From contig JASLFF010000047.1 of assembly GCA_030150795.1 (NCBI GenBank), positions 1-6,489 of the forward strand: 6,489 nt of DNA, written 5' to 3'. The stretch is from Terriglobales bacterium. GTDB lineage: Bacteria; Acidobacteriota; Terriglobia; Terriglobales; Gp1-AA117. Numbering within the stretch: the stretch's first letter is position 1; every line of letters begins with the position of its first letter. Both the position numbers and the translations under genes were made by a program. Below the pieces are notes generated by a model that saw only the letters and a list, made by a program, of their open reading frames with translations, made no database searches and had not been told where the DNA came from. Positions 1 through 5,784 of this stretch are shown here, piece by piece.

Positions 1-543
1 ACGCCGCAAGAACTTGCTTCCGGCGATCTCAGCCGCTATGGCACCATCGTCGTGGGCATTCGCGCCTATGACACGCGGACTGATGTGCGCGAACACAACC
101 GCCGCCTGCTGGATTACGTGAACAACGGCGGAACGCTCATCGTCCAATACAACCAGAGCACCGGCGCATTCAACGACGGACATTACACGCCGTATCCTGC
201 GACCGAAGCCAATGTGCGCGTCTCAGTGGAAGAGCAGCCGGTGGAAATTCTTGCGCCGCAGGAACAGGTGTTCAACTGGCCCAACAAAATCACGCAAAAA
301 GATTTTGACAGCTGGGTGCAGGAGCGCGGACTCTATTTCATGTCGCAATGGGACGCGCAATTCAAGCCGTTGCTGGCCTGCAATGATCCAGGCGAGCCGC
401 CGCAGAAAGGCGGCTTGTTGCTGGCGCATTACGGCAAAGGCATCTATATCTTTTCTGCCTACGGATTTTCGCGTCAGCTTCCCGCCGGAGTGCCTGGCGC
501 CATCCGTTTGTTTGTGAACCTGGTCAGCGCGGGACATCAATGA
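1..543 (+). CDS. PIG-L family deacetylase, C-terminal part (5' end outside window)
   Basis: The frame is open from base 1 to the TGA at 541-543, giving 180 codons with no start of their own; the gene begins upstream of the window. The internal GTG at 52 lies inside a conserved beta-strand (YGTIVVGIRAYDTR) and is not a credible start. The run ILAPQEQVFNWPNKIT, then DFDSWVQERGLYFMSQWD, LLACNDPGEPPQKGGLLLAHYGKG and FSRQLPAGVPGAIRLFVNLVS matches from memory the C-terminal, glutamine-amidotransferase-like domain of the long (about 800 residue) acidobacterial PIG-L/LmbE-type proteins. In that family the zinc-dependent N-acetylglucosaminyl deacetylase domain is N-terminal, so it is not visible here and activity cannot be judged. 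The stop overlaps the start of the permease gene (ATGA), implying cotranscription and translational coupling. An unrelated protein sharing only this C-terminal domain is the main alternative. Confidence 0.7.
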   Translation, partial: TPQELASGDLSRYGTIVVGIRAYDTRTDVREHNRRLLDYVNNGGTLIVQYNQSTGAFNDGHYTPYPATEANVRVSVEEQPVEILAPQEQVFNWPNKITQKDFDSWVQERGLYFMSQWDAQFKPLLACNDPGEPPQKGGLLLAHYGKGIYIFSAYGFSRQLPAGVPGAIRLFVNLVSAGHQ

Positions 544-2021
544 CAGAGGCCCCGCAAGCGCCATTGCCGGGTCTGGCGCGCGAAGTCAATCTGCGCGAAG
601 CCACGGCGCTCAACATCATTGACATGATCGGCGTGGGACCGTTTGTCACTATCCCCCTGATCATTCATGCCATGCACGGCCCCCAAGCCATGCTGGGCTG
701 GGTACTCGGCGCATTTCTCGCCATGTGCGACGGACTGGTCTGGGCGGAGTTGGGCGCATCCATGCCGCAGGCCGGTGGGTCGTATCAATATTTAAAAGAG
801 AGCTACGGCGCAAAGCGGCTGGGCCGCCTGATGTCATTCCTTTTCGTCTGGCAATTGATCTTCAGCGCGCCGCTCTCCATCGCTTCCGGCTGCCTGGGAA
901 TTGCGCGTTACGCAGAATATGTCTGGCCGTCGTTGGCTCATGTGGTTGCTGATCACACGGTCTCATTGGGGCTTGGCCCGCTCGGCGCTCTGGAGTTCCG
1001 ACTCTTCATTACCCACGGCACATTTGTCGCGATGGGAAGTTGTCTGCTCGCGTTGTGGCTGCTGTACCGCCGCGTATCGGTCATCGGACAACTAGCACGA
1101 TATCTTTCAGTAGGCGTGCTCGGCGCAATCCTACTGGTGATCGTGGCCGGACTCAGCCACTTCAACACGGCGCGCGCTTTCACGTTTGCTCCCGGCGCGT
1201 TCAATTTTTCCTCCGGTTTCATCACCGGCCTGGGGGCGGCCATGCTGCTGGCCACCTATGATTACTGGGGCTATTACAACGTGTGCTTTCTGGGAGCGGA
1301 GATCAAACGGCCAGAGCGCAACATTCCCCGCGCGATCCTGCTTTCCATTGTGATCGTGGGCGCGCTCTATCTGGTCATGAACATCAGCATCCTTGGCGTT
1401 CTACCGTGGCAGGAACTGGACCAGATTGGCGCGAATGAAGCGCGCTATTACATAGCGTCCACGCTGCTGCAGCGCACCTTCGGAACGTGGTGGGGAATGT
1501 TTGGCACCTTCCTCATCATGTGGACGGCCTTCGCGTCCGTCTTCTCGCTCATGCTCGGCTATTCTCGCGTGCCGTATGCCGCTGCTGAAGATGGAAACTT
1601 TTTTCGCGCTTATGCCAAGCTTCACCCCAAACATCAATTTCCGCACCGCTCGTTGTTGACTCTGGGCTTAGTTACCACTGCATTCTGTATGCTGCGCTTG
1701 CAGGATCTGATAGCTGCACTGGTGGTGATACGCATCATGGTGCAATTCCTCATGCAGGTGTTCGGGCTGTTCCTTCTGCGCTCGCGACATCCGGAGTTCC
1801 CGCGCCCTTTCCGCATGTATCTTTATCCTGTCCCTGCGCTGCTGGCGGCATTGGGATTTGTTTATATTCTTTACGCCCGGCCCAACCTGAAAGAAATCCG
1901 GTTCGGCGCGGTAATTGCATGTGTTGGCATTGTTCTTTTTCTGGTGCGTTCCTGGCGGCGCAAGGAATGGCCATTTTCCGGACAGCCTGCTCACAATCCT
2001 GTGGGAGAAGCAGTCCAATGA
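540..2021 (+). CDS. APC-superfamily amino-acid permease
   Basis: A 493-residue inner-membrane transporter, the usual size for amino acid/polyamine/organocation permeases with about 12 membrane helices. TM1 carries the unwound substrate-binding segment MIGVGPF (residues 29-35). TM2 and the following loop read WAELGASMPQAGGSYQYLKESYG (68-90), a hallmark of the family. TM6 and its loop read DYWGYYNVCFLGAEIKRPERNIPRAI (about 241-266), with the conserved E-x-x-x-P-x-R-x-x-P pattern. The TM8 region has YSRVPYAAAEDGNFF (341-355), and FRMYLYPVPALL (424-435) precedes the last helices. These fit a proton- or exchange-driven amino-acid carrier; the substrate cannot be read from sequence. The ATG at 540 overlaps the upstream stop by four bases and has only a weak purine stretch (GCGGGA, 529-534), so translation probably relies on coupling. 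The MFS gene starts 6 nt after the stop, making this the middle gene of an operon. Confidence 0.92.
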   Translation: MTEAPQAPLPGLAREVNLREATALNIIDMIGVGPFVTIPLIIHAMHGPQAMLGWVLGAFLAMCDGLVWAELGASMPQAGGSYQYLKESYGAKRLGRLMSFLFVWQLIFSAPLSIASGCLGIARYAEYVWPSLAHVVADHTVSLGLGPLGALEFRLFITHGTFVAMGSCLLALWLLYRRVSVIGQLARYLSVGVLGAILLVIVAGLSHFNTARAFTFAPGAFNFSSGFITGLGAAMLLATYDYWGYYNVCFLGAEIKRPERNIPRAILLSIVIVGALYLVMNISILGVLPWQELDQIGANEARYYIASTLLQRTFGTWWGMFGTFLIMWTAFASVFSLMLGYSRVPYAAAEDGNFFRAYAKLHPKHQFPHRSLLTLGLVTTAFCMLRLQDLIAALVVIRIMVQFLMQVFGLFLLRSRHPEFPRPFRMYLYPVPALLAALGFVYILYARPNLKEIRFGAVIACVGIVLFLVRSWRRKEWPFSGQPAHNPVGEAVQ

Positions 2022-2027
2022 TTTGTC

Positions 2028-3308
2028 ATGTCTGCCAGTCCCACGAGGCCCGCTAGCCCCATGGAAAGTCCGGTTTCGGTTCAGCCAGTAGCAATCCATG
2101 ATTCCGTTCTCTCGCCCTTGCGTAAGCCGCTTTTCCGCAGCTTGTGGATTGCGGCCGTGATCTCTTACACCGGAAGCTGGATGCAGAATGTTGCCACCGG
2201 CTGGCTCATGACTTCGCTCACCAGCTCTCCGATGTGGGTGGCGCTGGTGCAGGTAGCGGTAAGTTTGCCGGTCTTCCTCATCGCGTTGCCGGCAGGAGCG
2301 CTGGCAGACATTTTTGATCGGCGCAAGTTTCTGCTTTTTACCCAGGCGTCCATGGTGGCCGCCGCTACCGTGCTTGGCGTAATGACGCTTACCGGGACCG
2401 TGACGCCGCAAATTCTGCTGGTATTCACTTTTTTGCTGGGCGTGGGCGCGGTAATGAACGATCCGGCATGGCAATCACTTACGCCGGACCTTGTTCCGCC
2501 AAACCAGCTTGCAGCCGCCGTGGCGCTCAACTCTGCCGGGTTCAACATCGCGCGGGCCATTGGTCCCGCGTTGGGTGGTTTGTTAATTGCTGCCATCTGT
2601 TGCGGCACTACCGGTTCCGGCTGGGCCTTTCTACTCAATGCCTTCTCATTTTTTGGCGTGATCCTCTTTCTGTATCACTGGAAGCCTGCGAAACCCGAAA
2701 CTCGCAATGGCACCACCACATTCATGGGGGCCATTGGCGTTGGGCTGCGTTATGCGCGGCAGGAACCGCGTATCCGTTCCGTGCTGGTACGGACGTTGCT
2801 GTTTTCTATTTTTGCCAGCGTGTTCTGGGCATTGCTTCCGTTGATCGCCAGCAAGTTTGGCGCGGAAGGCTTCGGTGCTATGCTTGCATTTTTCGGGCTA
2901 GGCGCTCTCGGCGGCGCGGGTGTGCTTGCGCTGGCCAGACGGCGCTTCTCAGCCGATGCAGTGATCGCTTACGCCACTGTGATTTTTGCCATTGCGCTTT
3001 GCGGGCTGGTGCGGTCGCCATCGCTCGCGATTGCATCGGCATTTTCCGCAGCAGCAGGGCTGGCATGGATCAGCATTCTGGCCACGCTCAACCTCGCGGC
3101 CCAAACAGCCGCTCCGGCATGGGTCCGGGCCCGCGTGATCTCAATGTACGTGCTTGTGCTGCAAGGCGGGCTGGCGCTGGGCAGCGCGGTTTGGGGAATT
3201 GTGGCTTCCAATGCGGGAGTGCATTTCACCTTGACGTTTGCTGCCATTGCGTTGACCGCCGGACTGCTGCTCTCACCGTGGTATCGTCTGCGCGAATCCG
3301 GCACTTGA
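2028..3308 (+). CDS. MFS transporter, MFS_3/EntS-like exporter
   Basis: A 426-residue major facilitator with about 12 hydrophobic helices. LFRSLWIAAVISYTGSWMQNVATGWLM (35-61) is the typical first helix of the MFS_3 (EntS, enterobactin-exporter-like) group. MFS motif A is seen as PAGALADIFDRRKFLL (88-103). PAWQSLTPDLVPPNQLAAAVALNSAGFNIARAIGPALGGLL (146-186) and NLAAQTAAPAWVRARVISMY (355-374) are further family blocks. The expected role is proton-driven export of a small molecule; the substrate is unknown. The ATG at 2028 lies 18 nt after GGAGAAG (2003-2009); an in-frame ATG at 2061 with GAGG at 2045-2048 is a possible alternative that would remove 11 residues. The protein stops just after the last helix (LLLSPWYRLRESGT). 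Many family members continue for about 100 residues into a soluble domain, which is absent here; a fragment of another gene follows the stop. Confidence 0.93.
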   Translation: MSASPTRPASPMESPVSVQPVAIHDSVLSPLRKPLFRSLWIAAVISYTGSWMQNVATGWLMTSLTSSPMWVALVQVAVSLPVFLIALPAGALADIFDRRKFLLFTQASMVAAATVLGVMTLTGTVTPQILLVFTFLLGVGAVMNDPAWQSLTPDLVPPNQLAAAVALNSAGFNIARAIGPALGGLLIAAICCGTTGSGWAFLLNAFSFFGVILFLYHWKPAKPETRNGTTTFMGAIGVGLRYARQEPRIRSVLVRTLLFSIFASVFWALLPLIASKFGAEGFGAMLAFFGLGALGGAGVLALARRRFSADAVIAYATVIFAIALCGLVRSPSLAIASAFSAAAGLAWISILATLNLAAQTAAPAWVRARVISMYVLVLQGGLALGSAVWGIVASNAGVHFTLTFAAIALTAGLLLSPWYRLRESGT

Positions 3309-3340
3309 CGCAGTGGACAAGGCATTTCAGATGGGTCGCA

Positions 3341-3448
3341 GGATTGGCGCTGACTCACATCAATGATCATTATGGTCAACTTCGTATGAGCGGCATTGTG
3401 CCGCCCGGTAGCAGGCCAGGTAATTGTTCGCGTACCCAGGTCGCGTGA
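3341..3448 (+). pseudogene. DinB-like C-terminal remnant (fourth, decayed copy)
   Basis: Between the MFS stop and the first intact DinB gene, one frame reads LALTHINDHYGQ then LRMSGIVPPGSRPGN (3344-3424) and runs on to a TGA at 3446-3448. The intact downstream copy 1 ends HAFDHYGQ-MVEY-LRMNGIIPPASRGGN. About 17 of 23 aligned residues are identical, and exactly four codons (MVEY) are missing from the remnant. There is no start codon with a ribosome site, no signal peptide and none of the roughly 180 upstream residues. The usual stop after the final Asn has become TGT, so the frame reads on. It keeps the HxxxH pair. This is the tail of a lost DinB paralogue, left in front of the surviving ones. 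Chance similarity is unlikely because residue order, the 12-nt in-frame gap and the location all agree. Confidence 0.78.
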
Positions 3449-3485
3449 TATTGTTTTACAGCCATCCAATGAACACAAAATAAAA

Positions 3486-3491
3486 GAGGAG
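3486..3491 (+). promoter_or_regulatory. Strong ribosome binding site for DinB copy 1
   Basis: GAGGAG sits 6 nt before a GTG at 3498, ideal spacing. It fixes the start at that GTG instead of an upstream in-frame ATG at 3396, which would add 34 residues without a ribosome site and put the signal peptide in mid-protein. No clear -35/-10 pair was found upstream. Confidence 0.85.
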
Positions 3492-3497
3492 AACAAC

Positions 3498-4112
3498 GTG
3501 AAACATCTGAAAATCTTCTGCTTGCTCGCGCTGGCCTGCTTTGACATGAGCGCGTTCGCTCAGGCAGCCAAGCCTGCGGCCACACCCAACGCCCCGGCAA
3601 AAGCTGCTTCACCCAGCATTGCATCGGCTGTCGATCAGCAAATCCGCATCCTTGAAAGAGAATTTGTAAGCGCCGCTGAGGCCATGCCTGATGACAAGTT
3701 CAATTTCACTCCTGTTTCACTCAATATCCCCGGCAGCGAATACAAAACCGTAAAGACATTTGCCGAAGAAGTAAGGCACGTAGCCGCCACCAACTATCAA
3801 TTATGGGGCGCGATCACGGGAGACAAGTCGCCAATCGAATCCAAAGAGGACAACGGTCCTTCCGAGCTGAAGACGAAAGCCGAGATTGTGAAATATTTGA
3901 AAGACTCTTTTGCCATCGGGCATAAAGCGGCACTGTCTTTAACCGCGGAAAATGCGGCAGGCCAGGTACCCAACCCGTTTGGGCAAGGGCAGACAACCAG
4001 GCTTTTCTGCGCTACGTTTGCCATTGGCCACGCTTTTGATCACTACGGCCAAATGGTGGAATACCTGCGCATGAACGGCATTATTCCCCCAGCCAGCCGC
4101 GGCGGCAACTAG
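3498..4112 (+). CDS. Exported DinB-like protein, copy 1 (complete His triad)
   Basis: A 204-residue protein starting at GTG. Residues 1-21 form a Sec signal peptide (KHLK, then FCLLALACFDMSAFA) with an A-F-A cleavage motif before Q22. An Ala/Pro-rich linker (about 23-40) follows, then a DinB-type four-helix domain. In the DinB/YfiT fold a metal ion is held by one His on helix 2 and an HxxxH pair on helix 4; here these are probably H94 (EEVRHVAATNY) and H178/H182 (GHAFDHYGQ). Another His, H142, lies in DSFAIGHKAA. AEAMPDDKFNFTP (60-72) and the tail YGQMVEYLRMNGIIPPASR (183-201) are shared with copy 2. Known DinB proteins include cytoplasmic thiol- and bacillithiol-dependent transferases; this one should act in the periplasm and its reaction is unknown. 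Identity to copy 2 is roughly 55-60% over the domain by eye, pointing to tandem duplication. It is preceded by a decayed copy and followed by a hairpin. Confidence 0.88.
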   Translation: MKHLKIFCLLALACFDMSAFAQAAKPAATPNAPAKAASPSIASAVDQQIRILEREFVSAAEAMPDDKFNFTPVSLNIPGSEYKTVKTFAEEVRHVAATNYQLWGAITGDKSPIESKEDNGPSELKTKAEIVKYLKDSFAIGHKAALSLTAENAAGQVPNPFGQGQTTRLFCATFAIGHAFDHYGQMVEYLRMNGIIPPASRGGN

Positions 4113-4136
4113 GGTCTAAGGGGAAGAACACTGAAG

Positions 4137-4161
4137 GGCACGGAGAAATTTTTCTGTGTCC
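4137..4161 (+). terminator. Imperfect hairpin after DinB copy 1, possible weak terminator
   Basis: The segment 4137-4148 can pair with 4151-4161 through GG/CC, CAC/GTG and an AGAAA/TTTCT stretch, with a two-base GG bulge, a single T bulge and a very small loop. A T-rich but interrupted stretch (CTTTCTATTT) follows. It begins 24 nt after the stop. It is weaker than the hairpin after copy 2 but shares its CACGGAG core. Read-through into copy 2 is quite possible. Confidence 0.4.
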
Positions 4162-4175
4162 TTTCTATTTGTTGG

Positions 4176-4224
4176 TGAATCAAAAACTCCTCGGCGCGCT
4201 GTGATGGTGCGATTCATGCGCCGA
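4176..4224 (+). other. Interlocking inverted repeats upstream of DinB copy 2
   Basis: This lies in the 159-nt gap between copies 1 and 2. TGAATC (4176-4181) can pair with GATTCA (4211-4216), and TCGGCGC (4191-4197) with GCGCCGA (4218-4224). The two pairings cross, which is the geometry of an H-type pseudoknot; alternatively only the GC-rich stem forms, with an 18-20 nt loop and a short T-run (4232-4236) after it. GATGGT also occurs twice (4203-4208, 4223-4228). It ends 47 nt before the start of copy 2, so it could be a leader structure or part of a terminator. Function is inferred only. Confidence 0.3.
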
Positions 4225-4256
4225 TGGTATCTTTTTCCGTCACTTAGATTGAATAT

Positions 4257-4262
4257 GAGGAG
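4257..4262 (+). promoter_or_regulatory. Ribosome binding site for DinB copy 2
   Basis: GAGGAG, extended to GAGGAGAG, lies 9 nt before the ATG at 4272. The same strong site precedes copy 1, consistent with duplication of the gene together with its translation start region. Confidence 0.8.
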
Positions 4263-4271
4263 AGTTTCAAA

Positions 4272-4898
4272 ATGAAACAGATGAGAACTTTGTGCCTGCC
4301 GGCAATTCTGAGTTTATCTATTGGTGCATTCGCGCAAGGCGGAGCAAAGCCGGCTTCTCCGGCGGCCTCACCTGCGCCGCAAGCGCAAGCTTCGCCCGCG
4401 GCTCCATCCACTTTCGCTTCGCTGGTGGACCGCCAGGTGAGCCAATACGAGAAGAATGTCGTCGAGGCCGCTGAGGCCATGCCCGCCGACAAATTTGACT
4501 TCACCCCGGCCAGCCTGAATATTCCCGGCGCCGCGTATAAGGATGTCCGAACCTTCGCGCAACTGGTCAAGCACACGGCAGCGGCAAATTATCGGTTGTG
4601 GACAAACGTGACCGGAGAAAAGATGCCGGAGAACATTAAAGGCCCCAACGGTCCAGACGAGTTGAAGACCAAGGATGAGATCATTCAATTCCTGAAAGAC
4701 TCATTTGCAGTGGGCCATCGTGCAGCAAAAACTATTACCGCACAAAACGCACTGGAAGATATCCAATGGTTCCGGGGGACAGCGCCGCGTTTGTTCGTGG
4801 CTTCTGCCGTAGTGATTCATGCCGCAGATGAATACGGCCAGATGATTGAATACCTGCGCATGAATGGCATTGTGCCGCCGGCGAGCCGGGGCAACTAA
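4272..4898 (+). CDS. Exported DinB-like protein, copy 2 (altered third metal ligand)
   Basis: A 208-residue protein with a Sec signal peptide at residues 1-21 (MKQMRTLCLP, then AILSLSIGAFA, cleavage before Q22). A low-complexity Ala/Pro/Ser linker (about 23-47) rich in SPAA and APQAQ follows, then a DinB-like domain. AEAMPADKFDFTPASLNIPG (67-86), NGPDELKTKDEI (126-137) and LKDSFAVGH (141-149) closely match copy 1. The presumed metal ligands are H101 on helix 2 and H183 on helix 4; the third position, His in copy 1, is Glu187 here (HAADEYGQ). Glu can still bind a metal, so activity may be changed and not lost. The tail YGQMIEYLRMNGIVPPASR is almost unchanged. The protein should be periplasmic. 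Its own strong ribosome site and a good terminator after it make it an independent or terminal unit. Function beyond the fold is unknown. Confidence 0.88.
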   Translation: MKQMRTLCLPAILSLSIGAFAQGGAKPASPAASPAPQAQASPAAPSTFASLVDRQVSQYEKNVVEAAEAMPADKFDFTPASLNIPGAAYKDVRTFAQLVKHTAAANYRLWTNVTGEKMPENIKGPNGPDELKTKDEIIQFLKDSFAVGHRAAKTITAQNALEDIQWFRGTAPRLFVASAVVIHAADEYGQMIEYLRMNGIVPPASRGN

Positions 4899-4923
4899 AC
4901 CTTAACCATAGAGTTCACAGAGG

Positions 4924-4958
4924 ACACGGAGGCGGAATAGCTTCCGTGTTTCTTTTTT
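4924..4958 (+). terminator. Rho-independent terminator after DinB copy 2
   Basis: ACACGGAGG (4924-4932) pairs with CTTCCGTGT (4941-4949): eight Watson-Crick pairs and one G-U, with an 8-nt loop. It is followed directly by TTCTTTTTT (4950-4958). It starts 26 nt after the copy 2 stop. Read on the minus strand the hairpin has no T-run after it, so it serves the plus-strand gene; the convergent copy 3 ends 44 nt beyond and shows no terminator of its own. Confidence 0.82.
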
Positions 4959-5001
4959 GCGCCAGCTTAGCTTGATTGAAAACGTTTGTGGTTTGTTAAT
5001 G

Positions 5002-5556
5002 TCACTTCTGCGGATCAATCCCGTTCATCCTTAAATATTCAATCATCTGTCCATAAATATCCCACGGATGGGAGATGGCTGCGGTCACCACGGAAAGACG
5101 AGGCACTCGGCCACCTTCAGGCAGATCCACCACCTCGAGAAGATTGTGTTCGTTGACCGTAGCGATTCCCTTGTGCAGATAGACAAATGATTCCTGCAAA
5201 AATTTCATTACGTCGGCCTTGCTGCGAAGCGAATCGGGGCCATTATCATGCGGGCCGGGTTCGATCGGGACTTTTTCTCGCAGCAAGGCGGCCCCCATTT
5301 GGTAGTTAGCCACTGCAATGTGCCTTGCCAATTCAGCGAATGTGCGGACGCCCTTGTATTCCCCGTGGGTAGGCACAAAACTATAGAAAGACTCGGGCAT
5401 TTTCTCTGCCAACGCAAGGGTCGCTCGTTCAGGCCCGTCAACCGACCTATCGAAAACTTCTACCACTGAAGTTGGCGGCGTAGTCTTTTTCACCTGTCCG
5501 AATACGACGGCGGTACAGCCTAGCAGCATCAGGCATTCCATTCGCGAAAAAGTCAT
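5002..5556 (-). CDS. DinB-like protein, copy 3, divergent and convergent (third ligand lost)
   Basis: A 184-residue protein on the minus strand. The ATG at 5556 is chosen because GGAG lies 6 nt upstream; a longer frame from a TTG at 5616 would bury the signal-like segment. Residues 1-20 (MTFSRMECLM, then LLGCTAVVFG) look like a short Sec signal with cleavage before Q21, in line with the other copies; LLGC is a poor lipobox. It lacks the long Ala/Pro linker. EKMPESFYSFVPTHGEYKGVRTFAELARHIAVANYQ (51-86), DNGPDSLRSKADVMKFLQESF (104-124) and IYGQMIEYLRMNGI (167-180) align with copies 1 and 2. H79 and H163 are kept, but the last triad position is Ile167 (HPWDIYGQ), so the canonical metal site is incomplete. 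The C-terminus is shorter (DPQK, not PPASRGN). Identity to the other copies is clearly lower, suggesting an older duplicate that may be non-catalytic or use a different site. Confidence 0.85.
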   Translation of the reverse strand: MTFSRMECLMLLGCTAVVFGQVKKTTPPTSVVEVFDRSVDGPERATLALAEKMPESFYSFVPTHGEYKGVRTFAELARHIAVANYQMGAALLREKVPIEPGPHDNGPDSLRSKADVMKFLQESFVYLHKGIATVNEHNLLEVVDLPEGGRVPRLSVVTAAISHPWDIYGQMIEYLRMNGIDPQK

Positions 5557-5562
5557 AGCTAT

Positions 5563-5566
5563 CTCC
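5563..5566 (-). promoter_or_regulatory. Ribosome binding site for DinB copy 3
   Basis: On the minus strand GGAG (in ACGGAGAT) is separated by ATAGCT, 6 nt, from the ATG at 5556. This spacing supports that start over the upstream in-frame TTG at 5616. Confidence 0.7.
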
Positions 5567-5639
5567 GTACATGGTTCCAAAGCCAGAACGCGATAGCCGC
5601 CTGGATTTGCGGTCAAACTCTATGCCGTTCTTAGCTCTA

Positions 5640-5649
5640 AAGCTAGCTT
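5640..5649. repeat. 10-bp perfect palindrome in divergent intergenic region
   Basis: AAGCTAGCTT is a perfect palindrome about 84 bp upstream of the DinB copy 3 start and about 136 bp before the regulator frame. It is a possible operator for either divergent gene. A further imperfect inverted repeat (GAAGAAAGT at 5668-5676 against ACTTCTTTC at 5687-5695, 7 of 9 matching) flanks an AGGCCT. Chance is quite possible at this length. Nothing else gene-like is seen in 5557-5784. Confidence 0.3.
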
Positions 5650-5727
5650 CCTGATCTATGGCTTTCTGAAGAAAGTAAGGCCTGCAACTTCTTTCCTGTT
5701 AACCATCCCGATACTTAGACCTTTCTT

Positions 5728-5759
5728 AGGAAGGGCGTAAGCTGTTACGCTAAGTTCCT
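5728..5759 (+). other. Composite hairpin in the leader of the HD-GYP gene
   Basis: GCGTAA (5735-5740) and TTACGC (5745-5750) form a 6-bp stem with a GCTG tetraloop. AGGAA (5728-5732) and TTCCT (5755-5759) form a 5-bp outer stem, separated by a GG/TAAG internal loop. No T-run follows, so it is not a terminator. It ends 25 nt before the proposed TTG start, so it could affect translation or mark a binding site. A role is inferred only. Confidence 0.35.
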
Positions 5760-5784
5760 CTGGAAGATCGCGCCGCTCGAAAAA

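Noticed and set aside
1668..2474. A 268-codon minus-strand frame across the permease/exporter junction
   Set aside because: It is antisense to two well-supported membrane proteins, has His/Arg/Gln-rich composition typical of antisense frames, and shows no recognisable domain.
2468..3448. A 326-codon plus-strand frame overlapping the MFS gene
   Set aside because: All but the last part is an out-of-frame shadow of the MFS gene, with arginine/cysteine-rich nonsense composition. Only the end, after 3309, is meaningful, as the DinB remnant.
3396..3497. Longer version of DinB copy 1 starting at ATG 3396
   Set aside because: It would place 34 residues before a typical signal peptide and overlap the remnant; GAGGAG 6 nt before GTG 3498 decides for the shorter form.
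3449..3497. Promoter for DinB copy 1 (TTTACA at 3455 with an A-rich -10)
   Set aside because: The -10 candidate would fall at 3477-3483, leaving the transcript start inside or after the ribosome binding site; not credible.
5515..5528. Lipobox (LLGC) in DinB copy 3
   Set aside because: The Cys is only at residue 14 with a very short hydrophobic stretch before it, and the other copies cleave before Gln at the equivalent of residue 21; Sec cleavage at VFG/Q fits better.
5557..5616. Longer version of DinB copy 3 from TTG 5616, and the TTGACC at the same place as a -35 box
   Set aside because: The longer start lacks a ribosome site and buries the signal segment. As a promoter, TTGACC has no good -10 at proper spacing (only TATCGC after 15 nt), so it is not listed as a feature.
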